From Alphaproteobacteria bacterium (GTDB lineage: Bacteria > Pseudomonadota > Alphaproteobacteria > Sphingomonadales > Rhodothalassiaceae): a stretch of 5,305 nucleotides of DNA. The stretch lies in contig RFIU01000003.1 of the NCBI GenBank assembly GCA_003695555.1, positions 1 to 5,305 on the forward strand, given 5' to 3'. The notes under the pieces were generated by a model. The model saw only the letters and a list, made by a program, of their open reading frames with translations, searched no databases and was not told the origin of the DNA. Positions 1 to 5,305 of this stretch are shown piece after piece; position 1 is the first letter of the stretch; every line of letters begins with the position of its first letter. The translations under genes and the position numbers were made by a program.

Positions 1-204
1 CTGGTGGACCTGTTGTGGCGCCAGCCGCAGTGCAGGGTAGCTATGTGCGGAAGGGATAACCGCTGAAGGCATCTAAGCGGGAAGCCCCCCTCAAGACCAG
101 GTCTCCCTTGAGAGCCGTGGTAGACCACCACGTCGATAGGCCGGAGGTGTAAGCGCAGCAATGCGTTCAGCTGACCGGTACTAATCGCTCGATTGGCTTG
201 ATCT
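1..204 (+). rRNA. rrl: 23S ribosomal RNA, 3' end (partial)
   Basis: This is the last roughly 200 bases of a large-subunit rRNA, cut by the left edge of the window. It carries conserved 3'-domain blocks such as GAAGGCATCTAAGCGGGAAG near 64-83, GTCGATAGGCCGGAGGTGTA near 132-151 and GACCGGTACTAATCG near 173-187. The final GGCTTGATC (195-203) is the strand that would pair with the 23S 5' end. The wording of the last 60 bases is alphaproteobacterial rather than gamma- or betaproteobacterial. The exact mature 3' end is estimated to within a few bases. Confidence 0.97.
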
Positions 205-227
205 GATCCAGAAGAAGCAGGACTTGA

Positions 228-241
228 GGCCCGATCGGGCC
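228..241. repeat. Perfect 14-base palindrome in 23S-5S spacer
   Basis: GGCCCGATCGGGCC is a perfect self-complementary sequence about 24 bases after the 23S end. In the rRNA precursor it could form a short hairpin or pair between transcripts. A role in precursor processing is only inferred from its place. Confidence 0.5.
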
Positions 242-263
242 AGAGGCTGCAAAGCGTCTCGTG

Positions 264-279
264 ACGGGGCATGCCCCGT
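264..279. repeat. Perfect 16-base palindrome in 23S-5S spacer
   Basis: ACGGGGCATGCCCCGT is a perfect palindrome ending about 14 bases before the 5S rRNA. With the palindrome at 228-241 it makes the spacer highly structured. It may guide cleavage between 23S and 5S RNA; no sequence evidence proves that. Confidence 0.5.
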
Positions 280-293
280 GATGTTTCTCCCTT

Positions 294-411
294 GGCCTGG
301 TGGTCATAGCGCGAGCGAAACACCCGATCCCATTCCGAACTCGGCCGTTAAGCGCCGCAGCGCCGATGGTACTGCGTCTCAAGACGTGGGAGAGTAGGTC
401 GCCGCCAGGCC
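294..411 (+). rRNA. rrf: 5S ribosomal RNA
   Basis: This is a complete 5S rRNA. The terminal helix is visible as GGCCTGG (294-300) pairing with CCAGGCC (405-411). The conserved loop sequence CCCGATCCCATTCCGAACTC (323-342) and the late GATGGTACTG and GGGAGAGTAGGTCGCCGCC blocks are all present. It lies about 90 bases after the 23S rRNA in the same direction, the normal rRNA operon order. The mature ends could differ by one to three bases from those given. Confidence 0.96.
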
Positions 412-464
412 TAGCGAGAAACATCCTTCTCTCTTCACGATGATCGCCGCACGCGCGGCCTTGG

Positions 465-542
<78 letters not shown>

Positions 543-569
543 CATACACACGCGTTTCCAGACGATTAC

Positions 570-591
570 GCGCCGCCCTCCGGGGCGGCGC
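570..591. terminator. Strong hairpin after the rRNA operon, probable terminator
   Basis: GCGCCGCCC (570-578) pairs perfectly with GGGCGGCGC (583-591) around the loop TCCG. Closed by C-G, this is a UNCG tetraloop, an exceptionally stable type. It starts 28 bases after the tRNA. The following bases, TTGCGTTTG, are only moderately T-rich, so this is a weak classical terminator on sequence alone. Its position at the end of the operon makes termination the likeliest role. The stem could also act on transcripts from the minus strand. Confidence 0.7.
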
Positions 592-601
592 TTGCGTTTG
601 A

Positions 602-655
602 GGCACCCGTGGAAGCACTGTGGAAGCAAGAGGGAGAGAAGTGCTTCGTGGTGCC
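602..655. repeat. Composite inverted repeat between convergent operons, possible terminator
   Basis: The outer arms GGCACC (602-607) and GGTGCC (650-655) pair, as do the inner arms GAAGCACT (612-619) and AGTGCTTC (640-647). That gives 14 base pairs, with a 4/2 internal loop and a 20-base apical loop. The 9-base unit GTGGAAGCA also occurs twice in tandem (609-617 and 620-628). The structure lies 37 bases beyond the methyltransferase stop codon, where an operon terminator would be expected. No T-run follows on either strand, so an intrinsic terminator is not proven. It could instead be a relic of an inserted element. Confidence 0.45.
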
Positions 656-692
656 GGAAAGCCGCAGCGCGTTCGACCTGCATTCCGCTTGG

Positions 693-1826
693 TCATGGTT
701 GCCACTTGGCCCATACGTCCACCTCATCAAGCGGTGCGCTGCGCCTTCTGTGGAAAGTGTCCGCCTGGCGCTTCCCTCTTGCCGCATTCGCGGCATCTCG
801 CACATCACTCCTCACCCAGGCGGTACCTTCTAAGGAGTCGGATACGAGCTGAGCCGGATCCTCAACCAAGCGGTCACCAATCGACCCGAACCTTATGACC
901 AACGTTGCCCCCGGCTTGCAATGTGCTCCGGCATTCGCCCATACTTTTCGAAGTTCGTCTACGAACCTGTCGCGGCCAGAGTGTGATATCTGCCCTCTCG
1001 AGCTGTAATCGACTGATGCAGGTCCACCAAGAAACCAGTTCCGAATCCACTGGTCGGGCAAGTACGTTCTTAATCCGTAGTAGGGTGGCGAGGTGATGAT
1101 CCAATCGAACTTGCCGATGACCTCGCGCGCTTCTTCCAACGTCGATCTCTGCCGACTGTCTCCCTCTATTGCTGCGCCGACGATTTCTGGTGAGGTGTTT
1201 CCGTAGTACCGACGCGCTCGTTCTGCGATCACGGCCAGAACATCGACGCGAGGTGGCAACAAACCTCGCTTAGTCCAGAACTTGACCGCGTATGCGGGCT
1301 TCGGCCCATAGGTTCGCGGGCACTGGTTCGAAAAGTAGGAATGCTTGGTCCGACCCATCGGACCGTGCAGCGCGCCCAGCATGATGCCACGTAGTGCCGC
1401 CGCTACCCTCGACGAGACCAAGCCATTTAGCAGTGCATCTCTGATCAGGCAAATGTCTCGCAAAACATCTATGTGGTAGGCTAATTTCCAGAACTCTCCT
1501 TCTGGAATTTCGATAGAATTATGCCGCTGCTGCAGGATCTTTTTGACCTCATCAATGATCTCTCCAGGAGTGGGAGCAACAAGCTTCGCCCGAGTGGCGG
1601 CTATGGCAACCGGCGACGCGTCTATGCCGACCGTTCGCAAGGCGAGAAGACGCGCGGCGAAGTTGGTGGTTCCACGGCCGCAGAAGGGGTCGAGGACTCG
1701 TGCGCCCGCTCTCGCGTGCTTCTGCAGGATGCCGAGCGGAAACTCCAAGGGGAACATCGTGAAGTAGGGGCAGATTGCGTTGAGCCGCATTATTTCTGCC
1801 GAAACCGGTTGCGAGGCCGCGCTCAA
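693..1826 (-). CDS. DNA methyltransferase, SPPY (probable cytosine-N4) type
   Basis: A complete 377-residue S-adenosylmethionine-dependent DNA methyltransferase. Motif I, DPFCGRGTT, is at about residues 46-54, just after a motif X-like segment YFTMFPLEFPL; GIDASP at 67-72 is motif II. Catalytic motif IV, TSPPYYG, is at about 245-251, and GATLVIRFGS near 306-315 resembles motif VI. SPPY is typical of enzymes that methylate cytosine N4, though adenine-N6 cannot be excluded. The AdoMet site precedes the catalytic motif, with about 190 residues between them that could hold the target-recognition part. I place the start at TTG 1826 because GGGAG lies seven bases upstream. TTG 1832, which overlaps the ATPase stop, and ATG 1790 are alternatives. 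It is the last gene of the operon and could mark host DNA against the upstream nuclease-ATPase pair, which is inferred. The recognition sequence is unknown. Confidence 0.93.
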   Translation of the reverse strand: MSAASQPVSAEIMRLNAICPYFTMFPLEFPLGILQKHARAGARVLDPFCGRGTTNFAARLLALRTVGIDASPVAIAATRAKLVAPTPGEIIDEVKKILQQRHNSIEIPEGEFWKLAYHIDVLRDICLIRDALLNGLVSSRVAAALRGIMLGALHGPMGRTKHSYFSNQCPRTYGPKPAYAVKFWTKRGLLPPRVDVLAVIAERARRYYGNTSPEIVGAAIEGDSRQRSTLEEAREVIGKFDWIITSPPYYGLRTYLPDQWIRNWFLGGPASVDYSSRGQISHSGRDRFVDELRKVWANAGAHCKPGATLVIRFGSIGDRLVEDPAQLVSDSLEGTAWVRSDVRDAANAARGKRQADTFHRRRSAPLDEVDVWAKWQP

Positions 1827-1828
1827 TC

Positions 1829-3958
1829 TCAATCTCCCGGACCTGAAGCGATGTATGTTGTCTGTTTAGGTCCCTGCTTAAACGTATGCCAGCCTTGGCC
1901 TTGTGGCCCGAAAATTGCGTTCATGGTGGGGGCGACCAGTTGATACGCCTTCTGATCTCGGCCATCCAGCGTCTCAGGGAGAGCTCCCGCGATTACACTC
2001 TTCACGTGTCCCCATGCGGCACCATCTTCTTGCAGCTTGCCCATGAGTTCGTCGTTCTGTTCCACGGCGCGTTTCGCCAGCTGTTGATAGTGTACCTCCA
2101 AATCAGGAGGTTCATCGTCAATCTGTCCACCGAAGAGGTCGCTGAATGGTTGACCAGTCGGTTCGGTCGGTGCCGTCTTTCTAGCCTTATCAATGGATTC
2201 ACGAGCCTGATTTATCACGGCGTCCATCTCTCGCCGTAGTTCTGTTGCGAATGTCTCTACCGCCGTGCGGGAATATGTCGGATCGGCGGCCTTGTAGATG
2301 TCCTCGAATGAAAGTGCGCGAATTGAGACCGGATATGGTTTGCCGCCAACGGAGCTCCAGAATACCCCCTGACCGGGGATAGGCTCGTTCAAAAGGGAAC
2401 TGAGCAAGTCGTCACTGAAATGTGCATTCGCGCGCTTGACGTTCGTGAGGTCACCTGAAGATAGAAGATGGAATACGAACCAGTTGTCGCCTTGGCTAAG
2501 AATCTCGTTCGGAATCGATCCGGGCTGCTGAGTAATCAGAAGCGCACCGAGATCGTATTTTCTCCCTTCCTTGACCCAAGCGATAAAAGGTTCGGCCGCC
2601 GCGGCGCGTTCGTTCAGGACTGCCTGCGCCTCTTCGATCACGGCTATAACGGGTATTGTGCGCGGTTCCGCCTTGGTGAACTCCTCCTGATTGCGATCGA
2701 AGATCCGTCGAAGAATGATTCCGGCAAGAATGAAGGACTGTGTGCCGCGCATCTGGGAGACATCTACGACGCAGATCTTGCCTGCCTCCAGCGCCTTCAT
2801 CAGCAAGCCCATGAACTGGCTGCTCCTGTCATGAAGCATGCCGACGATGTTGGCCATGTTCGACCGAGCAGCCACGGCCTCGGCTTCCTGTCGGCTGGCA
2901 TCGAGGTTCATGATCCTTGCAACCTCTTCGAGGTCAGCGCCGCCCTTATCTCGGTCGATGAGATCGACCAGTTGCCTCCACCTCTCAGGTGACAGCGCGC
3001 GGAGCTTGGCGACGTTCTGCTGGTCTTGGCGCTCCGGCGGTAGAGCGATCGAGATCACGTCACTCGGCCGGAGTTGCCGGATATCGAGCCTGATGCCGCC
3101 GGCAACAAAGGAACCGTAGAATGCGCTCGGGGCGCTGCGGGCTGTGAAGACAACCAGTTTGTCCTGGAGATGTGGAACGTCACACAAACCAGGCCGCCCC
3201 TTGTCGTCGGGCCAGAAGTACTCTCCATCCGGGTCAAATATGACTGTTCCCACCGGTTCCTCGCGGCCTCCACGCTTCGTAACCGTGGGCGTCGTTTCAT
3301 AGAGTTTGCTAAACAGCAGCTTGTTCAGATTCGATTTGCCAAAGCCGGCTCGTGCGAACACAAAGGTGCGCCGAGCTACCAGGCTCGACACCGGAAATCG
3401 AACCATGATCTCTGGAGACTCGATCCGCATCCAAGAGTGGATCTGCGTCGCTTGACTGCCCTGCGCATAGATGTACTCGCCGAGGGCGAAATGGCCGATT
3501 TCGGCGCCTTCAATGTTGTGCCCGCAGATTTCCTTGAGCACTTCTCCAGATGGAAATGCGACAGCACTTCCAACGTGGGGCAGGCGGCGGTGCGATGGCA
3601 CAAATGTCAATGTACTGTCGCCTTTGTTCCGAATCACTCCTAAAACCCGGATGTTTACACGGTACCTGAGATACTGTTCACGCAGATCCTCGGGAATTGG
3701 TCGCTGCTCTTGGACGGCGCGTATATTGAACTCTTCACCGCTGCCGTGGGAGAGCTTGCCTTCCGAGGAGAATGACGCGATGCGCCCCAACACAGCTTCC
3801 TCGGGCGTCTCGAGCTGGACGAGGACGAATTGCCCGTGCATCGGGATGCGTTGGAAGTCATTTCGATAGGGCAATGCCAGATCGGCATGAAACTCCAAGC
3901 CTCCTTCCCGGAACCCACGGAAGACACCGACTACCTGCTGCCTAGGAAATAGCTCCAT
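1829..3958 (-). CDS. herA: HerA-type DNA translocase ATPase
   Basis: A 709-residue P-loop ATPase of the HerA/FtsK superfamily, whose members form hexameric rings that pump DNA and power a nuclease partner. Residues 1 to about 100 look like the beta-rich HAS-barrel domain. The Walker A loop is ARAGFGKS (202-209), with alanine replacing the usual first glycine. HerA's DPDGEY motif is at 242-247. Walker B is VIAVIEEAQ (437-445), carrying the EE catalytic pair. EGRKYDLGALLITQQPGSI (464-482) holds the probable arginine finger R466 and the sensor glutamines. Residues from about 560 form an unrecognised, charged, partly coiled-coil-like tail of some 150 residues, longer than archaeal HerA. ATG 3958 follows a strong GGAGG. 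The gene starts 12 bases after the nurA-like stop and ends beside the methyltransferase start, so it is the middle gene of a single operon. Identity is firm; a defence role is inferred. Confidence 0.93.
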   Translation of the reverse strand: MELFPRQQVVGVFRGFREGGLEFHADLALPYRNDFQRIPMHGQFVLVQLETPEEAVLGRIASFSSEGKLSHGSGEEFNIRAVQEQRPIPEDLREQYLRYRVNIRVLGVIRNKGDSTLTFVPSHRRLPHVGSAVAFPSGEVLKEICGHNIEGAEIGHFALGEYIYAQGSQATQIHSWMRIESPEIMVRFPVSSLVARRTFVFARAGFGKSNLNKLLFSKLYETTPTVTKRGGREEPVGTVIFDPDGEYFWPDDKGRPGLCDVPHLQDKLVVFTARSAPSAFYGSFVAGGIRLDIRQLRPSDVISIALPPERQDQQNVAKLRALSPERWRQLVDLIDRDKGGADLEEVARIMNLDASRQEAEAVAARSNMANIVGMLHDRSSQFMGLLMKALEAGKICVVDVSQMRGTQSFILAGIILRRIFDRNQEEFTKAEPRTIPVIAVIEEAQAVLNERAAAAEPFIAWVKEGRKYDLGALLITQQPGSIPNEILSQGDNWFVFHLLSSGDLTNVKRANAHFSDDLLSSLLNEPIPGQGVFWSSVGGKPYPVSIRALSFEDIYKAADPTYSRTAVETFATELRREMDAVINQARESIDKARKTAPTEPTGQPFSDLFGGQIDDEPPDLEVHYQQLAKRAVEQNDELMGKLQEDGAAWGHVKSVIAGALPETLDGRDQKAYQLVAPTMNAIFGPQGQGWHTFKQGPKQTTYIASGPGD
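1834..1838 (-). promoter_or_regulatory. Ribosome binding site deciding the methyltransferase start
   Basis: On the minus strand GGGAG lies inside the last codons of the ATPase gene, seven bases before TTG 1826 and only one base before TTG 1832. The spacing favours TTG 1826. The site's position in the upstream gene suggests translational coupling between ATPase and methyltransferase. Confidence 0.55.
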
Positions 3959-3963
3959 GCTGT

Positions 3964-3968
3964 CCTCC
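3964..3968 (-). promoter_or_regulatory. Ribosome binding site of herA
   Basis: GGAGG on the minus strand, five bases before ATG 3958, fills most of the 12-base gap between the nuclease stop and the ATPase start. It is the best Shine-Dalgarno match in the operon and suggests that the ATPase is translated most strongly of the three. Confidence 0.8.
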
Positions 3969-3970
3969 GC

Positions 3971-5113
3971 CTATTCGTATCTGCGCGATGCAGGGTCAGC
4001 ATCCTGCAACCGGAACACGTCGAGGGCGGGAGCCTCTTTGCCCAAGGTCGTGCGTAGGCCGCTGAAAATCATGTCCTGCAGGATGTCCAAATCGAAGTCG
4101 ACGAGAGCAGCGTTCTCATGAGCCTTCTGCAGAGACCGCGGATAGAGCGGCACGGGGAACCCCTCAATGGCGTCATTGAGCAGATAACCGAAGATCGTTG
4201 CGTGATCCTCGGACTGGGAGAGAAAGATATCGATGGGCCATACGGGATCCCTCGGACCTTTGCCGAATTTGACAAAAAACATTTTTCCGGCAACGAACTT
4301 GTTCACCTCGCCGCCTTCTGCAACGCGGTCGTCACCGCGCGCGTATTCCGACCACACGTAGGCTTTCTCTTCCAGCTCCCGAGGAATCTCGACATAACAA
4401 GGAAATGGCGATTGCATCACCCCTTCGAGAGCCATGGCCAACCGATACCGGGAAAGGACCTTACTGTGCTTCGCGACGCCGACGAGGTAAATGCGGCGCT
4501 TGTTGACGCTAAAGTGCCGGTCGATGCCCTCCTGGATGCCGGCTCGGTATCTCTGGAATAGATCCTTTGCAAAGACCTTGCTGCGAAGGAAACCATCATA
4601 GACAATCAGCGTGTCAGTGGCGAAGTCCTTCTCGCGTACGATGGCAAAGAGAGTCGCCCACTCCACCAGTTCGCGATAGACCTGCACCCAACTCGGAGAG
4701 TTTGGCCGCCCGCTGTCGTCGGAACGGATCATGTGGCTGAGCGCCGATAGCTCCTTGACGCCCAGATAACGCATGAGACGCCCTAGGGCCGTCGGGCGCT
4801 CAGGATCGGCAAACTGTCGGGCCGAGAGGGCGGAGATGCTCATTGTCGGCGAAACCGCCTCCAAGCAGTATTCGTTGTTGCTACTGTCTACGACTCGGAC
4901 GAGCTGAACGAGGAAGGGATCGAATCGTAGTTGATTGTTCCCACCGTCAGCTGCAACGAGGGAAATCGAGGTCGCAGATCGGGGCGAAATGCGACGTGTT
5001 TGTGAGGCAAGAGGGCGAACCTCCTTACGCAACTCGTCGAGAAGCGCCCTATCTTCTCGGATCTGGCGTTCGATTGCTTCCCGCAGTGCTTTCTGACTAC
5101 TTGGTTCTAGCAT
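3971..5113 (-). CDS. nurA: NurA-domain nuclease
   Basis: A 380-residue protein recognisable as a NurA-family nuclease, the RNase H-fold end-processing partner of HerA. Residues 5-35 are a charged helix. The first metal-binding aspartate is D56 in VAADGGNNQ. A helix with E148 and E151 may supply the conserved glutamate. D173 lies in LIVYDGFL after a hydrophobic strand. GVAKHSKVLSRY (212-223) and WPIDIFL (292-298, D295) follow, and H332 in KAHENAA matches NurA's late histidine. The arrangement suggests an active metal-dependent nuclease. It is the first gene of the operon, 12 bases before herA. I prefer ATG 5113, because the likely promoter would leave almost no leader before the in-frame TTG 5167. 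That TTG would add 18 residues of low-complexity, proline-rich sequence. Neither start has a good ribosome binding site, so the N-terminus is uncertain. Similarity is by motif, not by alignment. Confidence 0.88.
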   Translation of the reverse strand: MLEPSSQKALREAIERQIREDRALLDELRKEVRPLASQTRRISPRSATSISLVAADGGNNQLRFDPFLVQLVRVVDSSNNEYCLEAVSPTMSISALSARQFADPERPTALGRLMRYLGVKELSALSHMIRSDDSGRPNSPSWVQVYRELVEWATLFAIVREKDFATDTLIVYDGFLRSKVFAKDLFQRYRAGIQEGIDRHFSVNKRRIYLVGVAKHSKVLSRYRLAMALEGVMQSPFPCYVEIPRELEEKAYVWSEYARGDDRVAEGGEVNKFVAGKMFFVKFGKGPRDPVWPIDIFLSQSEDHATIFGYLLNDAIEGFPVPLYPRSLQKAHENAALVDFDLDILQDMIFSGLRTTLGKEAPALDVFRLQDADPASRRYE

Positions 5114-5159
5114 GAGATTCTCGAGCGGAGGGGGGCGTCGTATCTCGAACGTTTCCCTG

Positions 5160-5188
5160 TTGCACAAACATCATTAAACTGTAACAAT
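5160..5188 (+). promoter_or_regulatory. Possible divergent promoter for the regulator gene
   Basis: TTGCAC (5160-5165) and AACAAT (5183-5188) are 17 bases apart and match the sigma-70 boxes at three and four of six positions. A start near 5195 would place the palindrome at 5195-5212 over the first transcribed bases. Low confidence: the region is locally AT-rich, which makes such matches easy to find. Confidence 0.25.
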
Positions 5189-5206
5189 TCGCGCATCCGC
5201 GAACAA
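5178..5206 (-). promoter_or_regulatory. Possible sigma-70 promoter of the nurA-herA-methylase operon
   Basis: On the minus strand TTGTTC (5206-5201) and TACAGT (5183-5178) are separated by exactly 17 bases. They match the -35 and -10 consensus at three and four of six positions. Transcription would start near 5171, giving a leader of about 58 bases before ATG 5113. The prediction is weak but sits where a promoter is needed. Confidence 0.35.
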
Positions 5207-5212
5207 GCGGAT
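5195..5212. promoter_or_regulatory. Palindromic candidate operator between divergent genes
   Basis: ATCCGC (5195-5200) and GCGGAT (5207-5212) form a perfect 6-base inverted repeat around GAACAA. Such a half-site and spacing suits a dimeric helix-turn-helix repressor. The site overlaps the proposed -35 box of the leftward operon and the proposed start of the rightward gene, so one bound protein could control both. No function is proven. Confidence 0.4.
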
Positions 5213-5241
5213 CGACAGGGGAAAGCAGCGATGATCCGGCC

Positions 5242-5305
5242 ATGTCCAGCGACGGGATGACCTTCGGGCGCGCTATCGCGCAGGCGCGCAAGGCGGCTGG
5301 CATGA
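5242..5305 (+). CDS. Start of probable XRE-type helix-turn-helix regulator (partial)
   Basis: Only 21 codons are visible before the window ends. After the first five residues (MSSDG) the product reads MTFGRAIAQARKAAGM. That resembles the first helix and turn of XRE/Cro-CI family regulators, where a short leader is followed by a pattern like FGxxIRxARKxxGMSQ. The start could be ATG 5242 or the in-frame ATG 5257; neither has a clear ribosome binding site. The visible codons are very GC-rich, with mostly G or C in third position, unlike parts of the neighbouring operon. It is transcribed away from the nuclease operon and may repress it, or it may be an unrelated core gene at the edge of the cassette. 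The identification rests on a short match. Confidence 0.55.
   Translation, partial: MSSDGMTFGRAIAQARKAAGM

Noticed and set aside
592..898. Three overlapping plus-strand frames of 74-92 residues
   Set aside because: They mostly lie opposite the methyltransferase, have no recognisable motif and overlap one another in different frames.
1521..1943. Plus-strand frame of 140 residues
   Set aside because: It is antisense to the methyltransferase start and ATPase end, whose motifs are clear; the composition is that of a shadow frame.
2468..2992. Plus-strand frame of 174 residues
   Set aside because: It is the antisense of the HerA ATPase core, including its Walker B region, and has no domain of its own.
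3074..3643. Plus-strand frame of 189 residues
   Set aside because: It is antisense to the HerA P-loop region; long open shadows are expected in GC-rich genes.
4118..4561. Plus-strand frame of 147 residues
   Set aside because: It is antisense to the NurA-like gene, with no motif and no ribosome binding site.
5195..5212. Possible LexA box (alphaproteobacterial GTTC-N7-GTTC)
   Set aside because: Only one GAAC half-site is present and the second half does not occur at the required spacing on either strand.
5231..5260. Short plus-strand frame ATG 5231, nine codons, after GGGGAAAG
   Set aside because: It has a fair ribosome binding site, but nine codons ending at TGA 5258 are too few to call a gene; a leader peptide cannot be supported.
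5097..5303. 68-residue minus-strand frame running from the regulator start into the nuclease gene
   Set aside because: It overlaps both real genes in the wrong frame and crosses the control region; it shows no motif.

Overview
The window comes from an alphaproteobacterium. The left end is the tail of a ribosomal RNA operon in the order 23S - 5S - tRNA-fMet(CAT). The 23S 3' end, the 5S sequence and the initiator tRNA all look alphaproteobacterial; the tRNA has an A29-U41 variant of the usual three anticodon-stem G:C pairs. I cannot name a genus.

Layout. Bases 1-204 are the 23S 3' end, about 205-293 a spacer with two perfect palindromes, 294-411 the 5S rRNA, and 465-541 the initiator tRNA with its CCA encoded. 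Bases 542-692 hold no gene but carry two hairpins, one with a UNCG-type loop and one long composite stem. These sit where the rRNA operon (plus strand) meets an oncoming three-gene operon (minus strand). That operon fills 693-5113 and reads, in order of transcription, nurA-like nuclease, herA-like ATPase, DNA methyltransferase. The genes are separated by 12 bases and then 2 bases (or a 4-base overlap if the upstream TTG is used). A divergent control region of about 130 bases follows. The last 64 bases are the start of a plus-strand gene whose N-terminus resembles an XRE-type helix-turn-helix repressor.

Working together. HerA and NurA are known partners: a hexameric DNA-translocating ATPase that drives a nuclease. 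Adding a SPPY-type (probably cytosine-N4) methyltransferase in the same tight operon gives the logic of a restriction-modification-like system, in which the methylase could mark host DNA and the nuclease-translocase could destroy unmarked DNA. Anti-phage defence is inference; the sequence shows the operon and the protein families. The divergent regulator and the palindrome between the two transcription units would suit controlled expression of a potentially toxic cassette.

The cassette looks less GC-rich by eye than the short regulator fragment, and it sits beside a tRNA gene. Both fit an acquired accessory block, but no integrase, duplicated tRNA end or transposon end is visible here.
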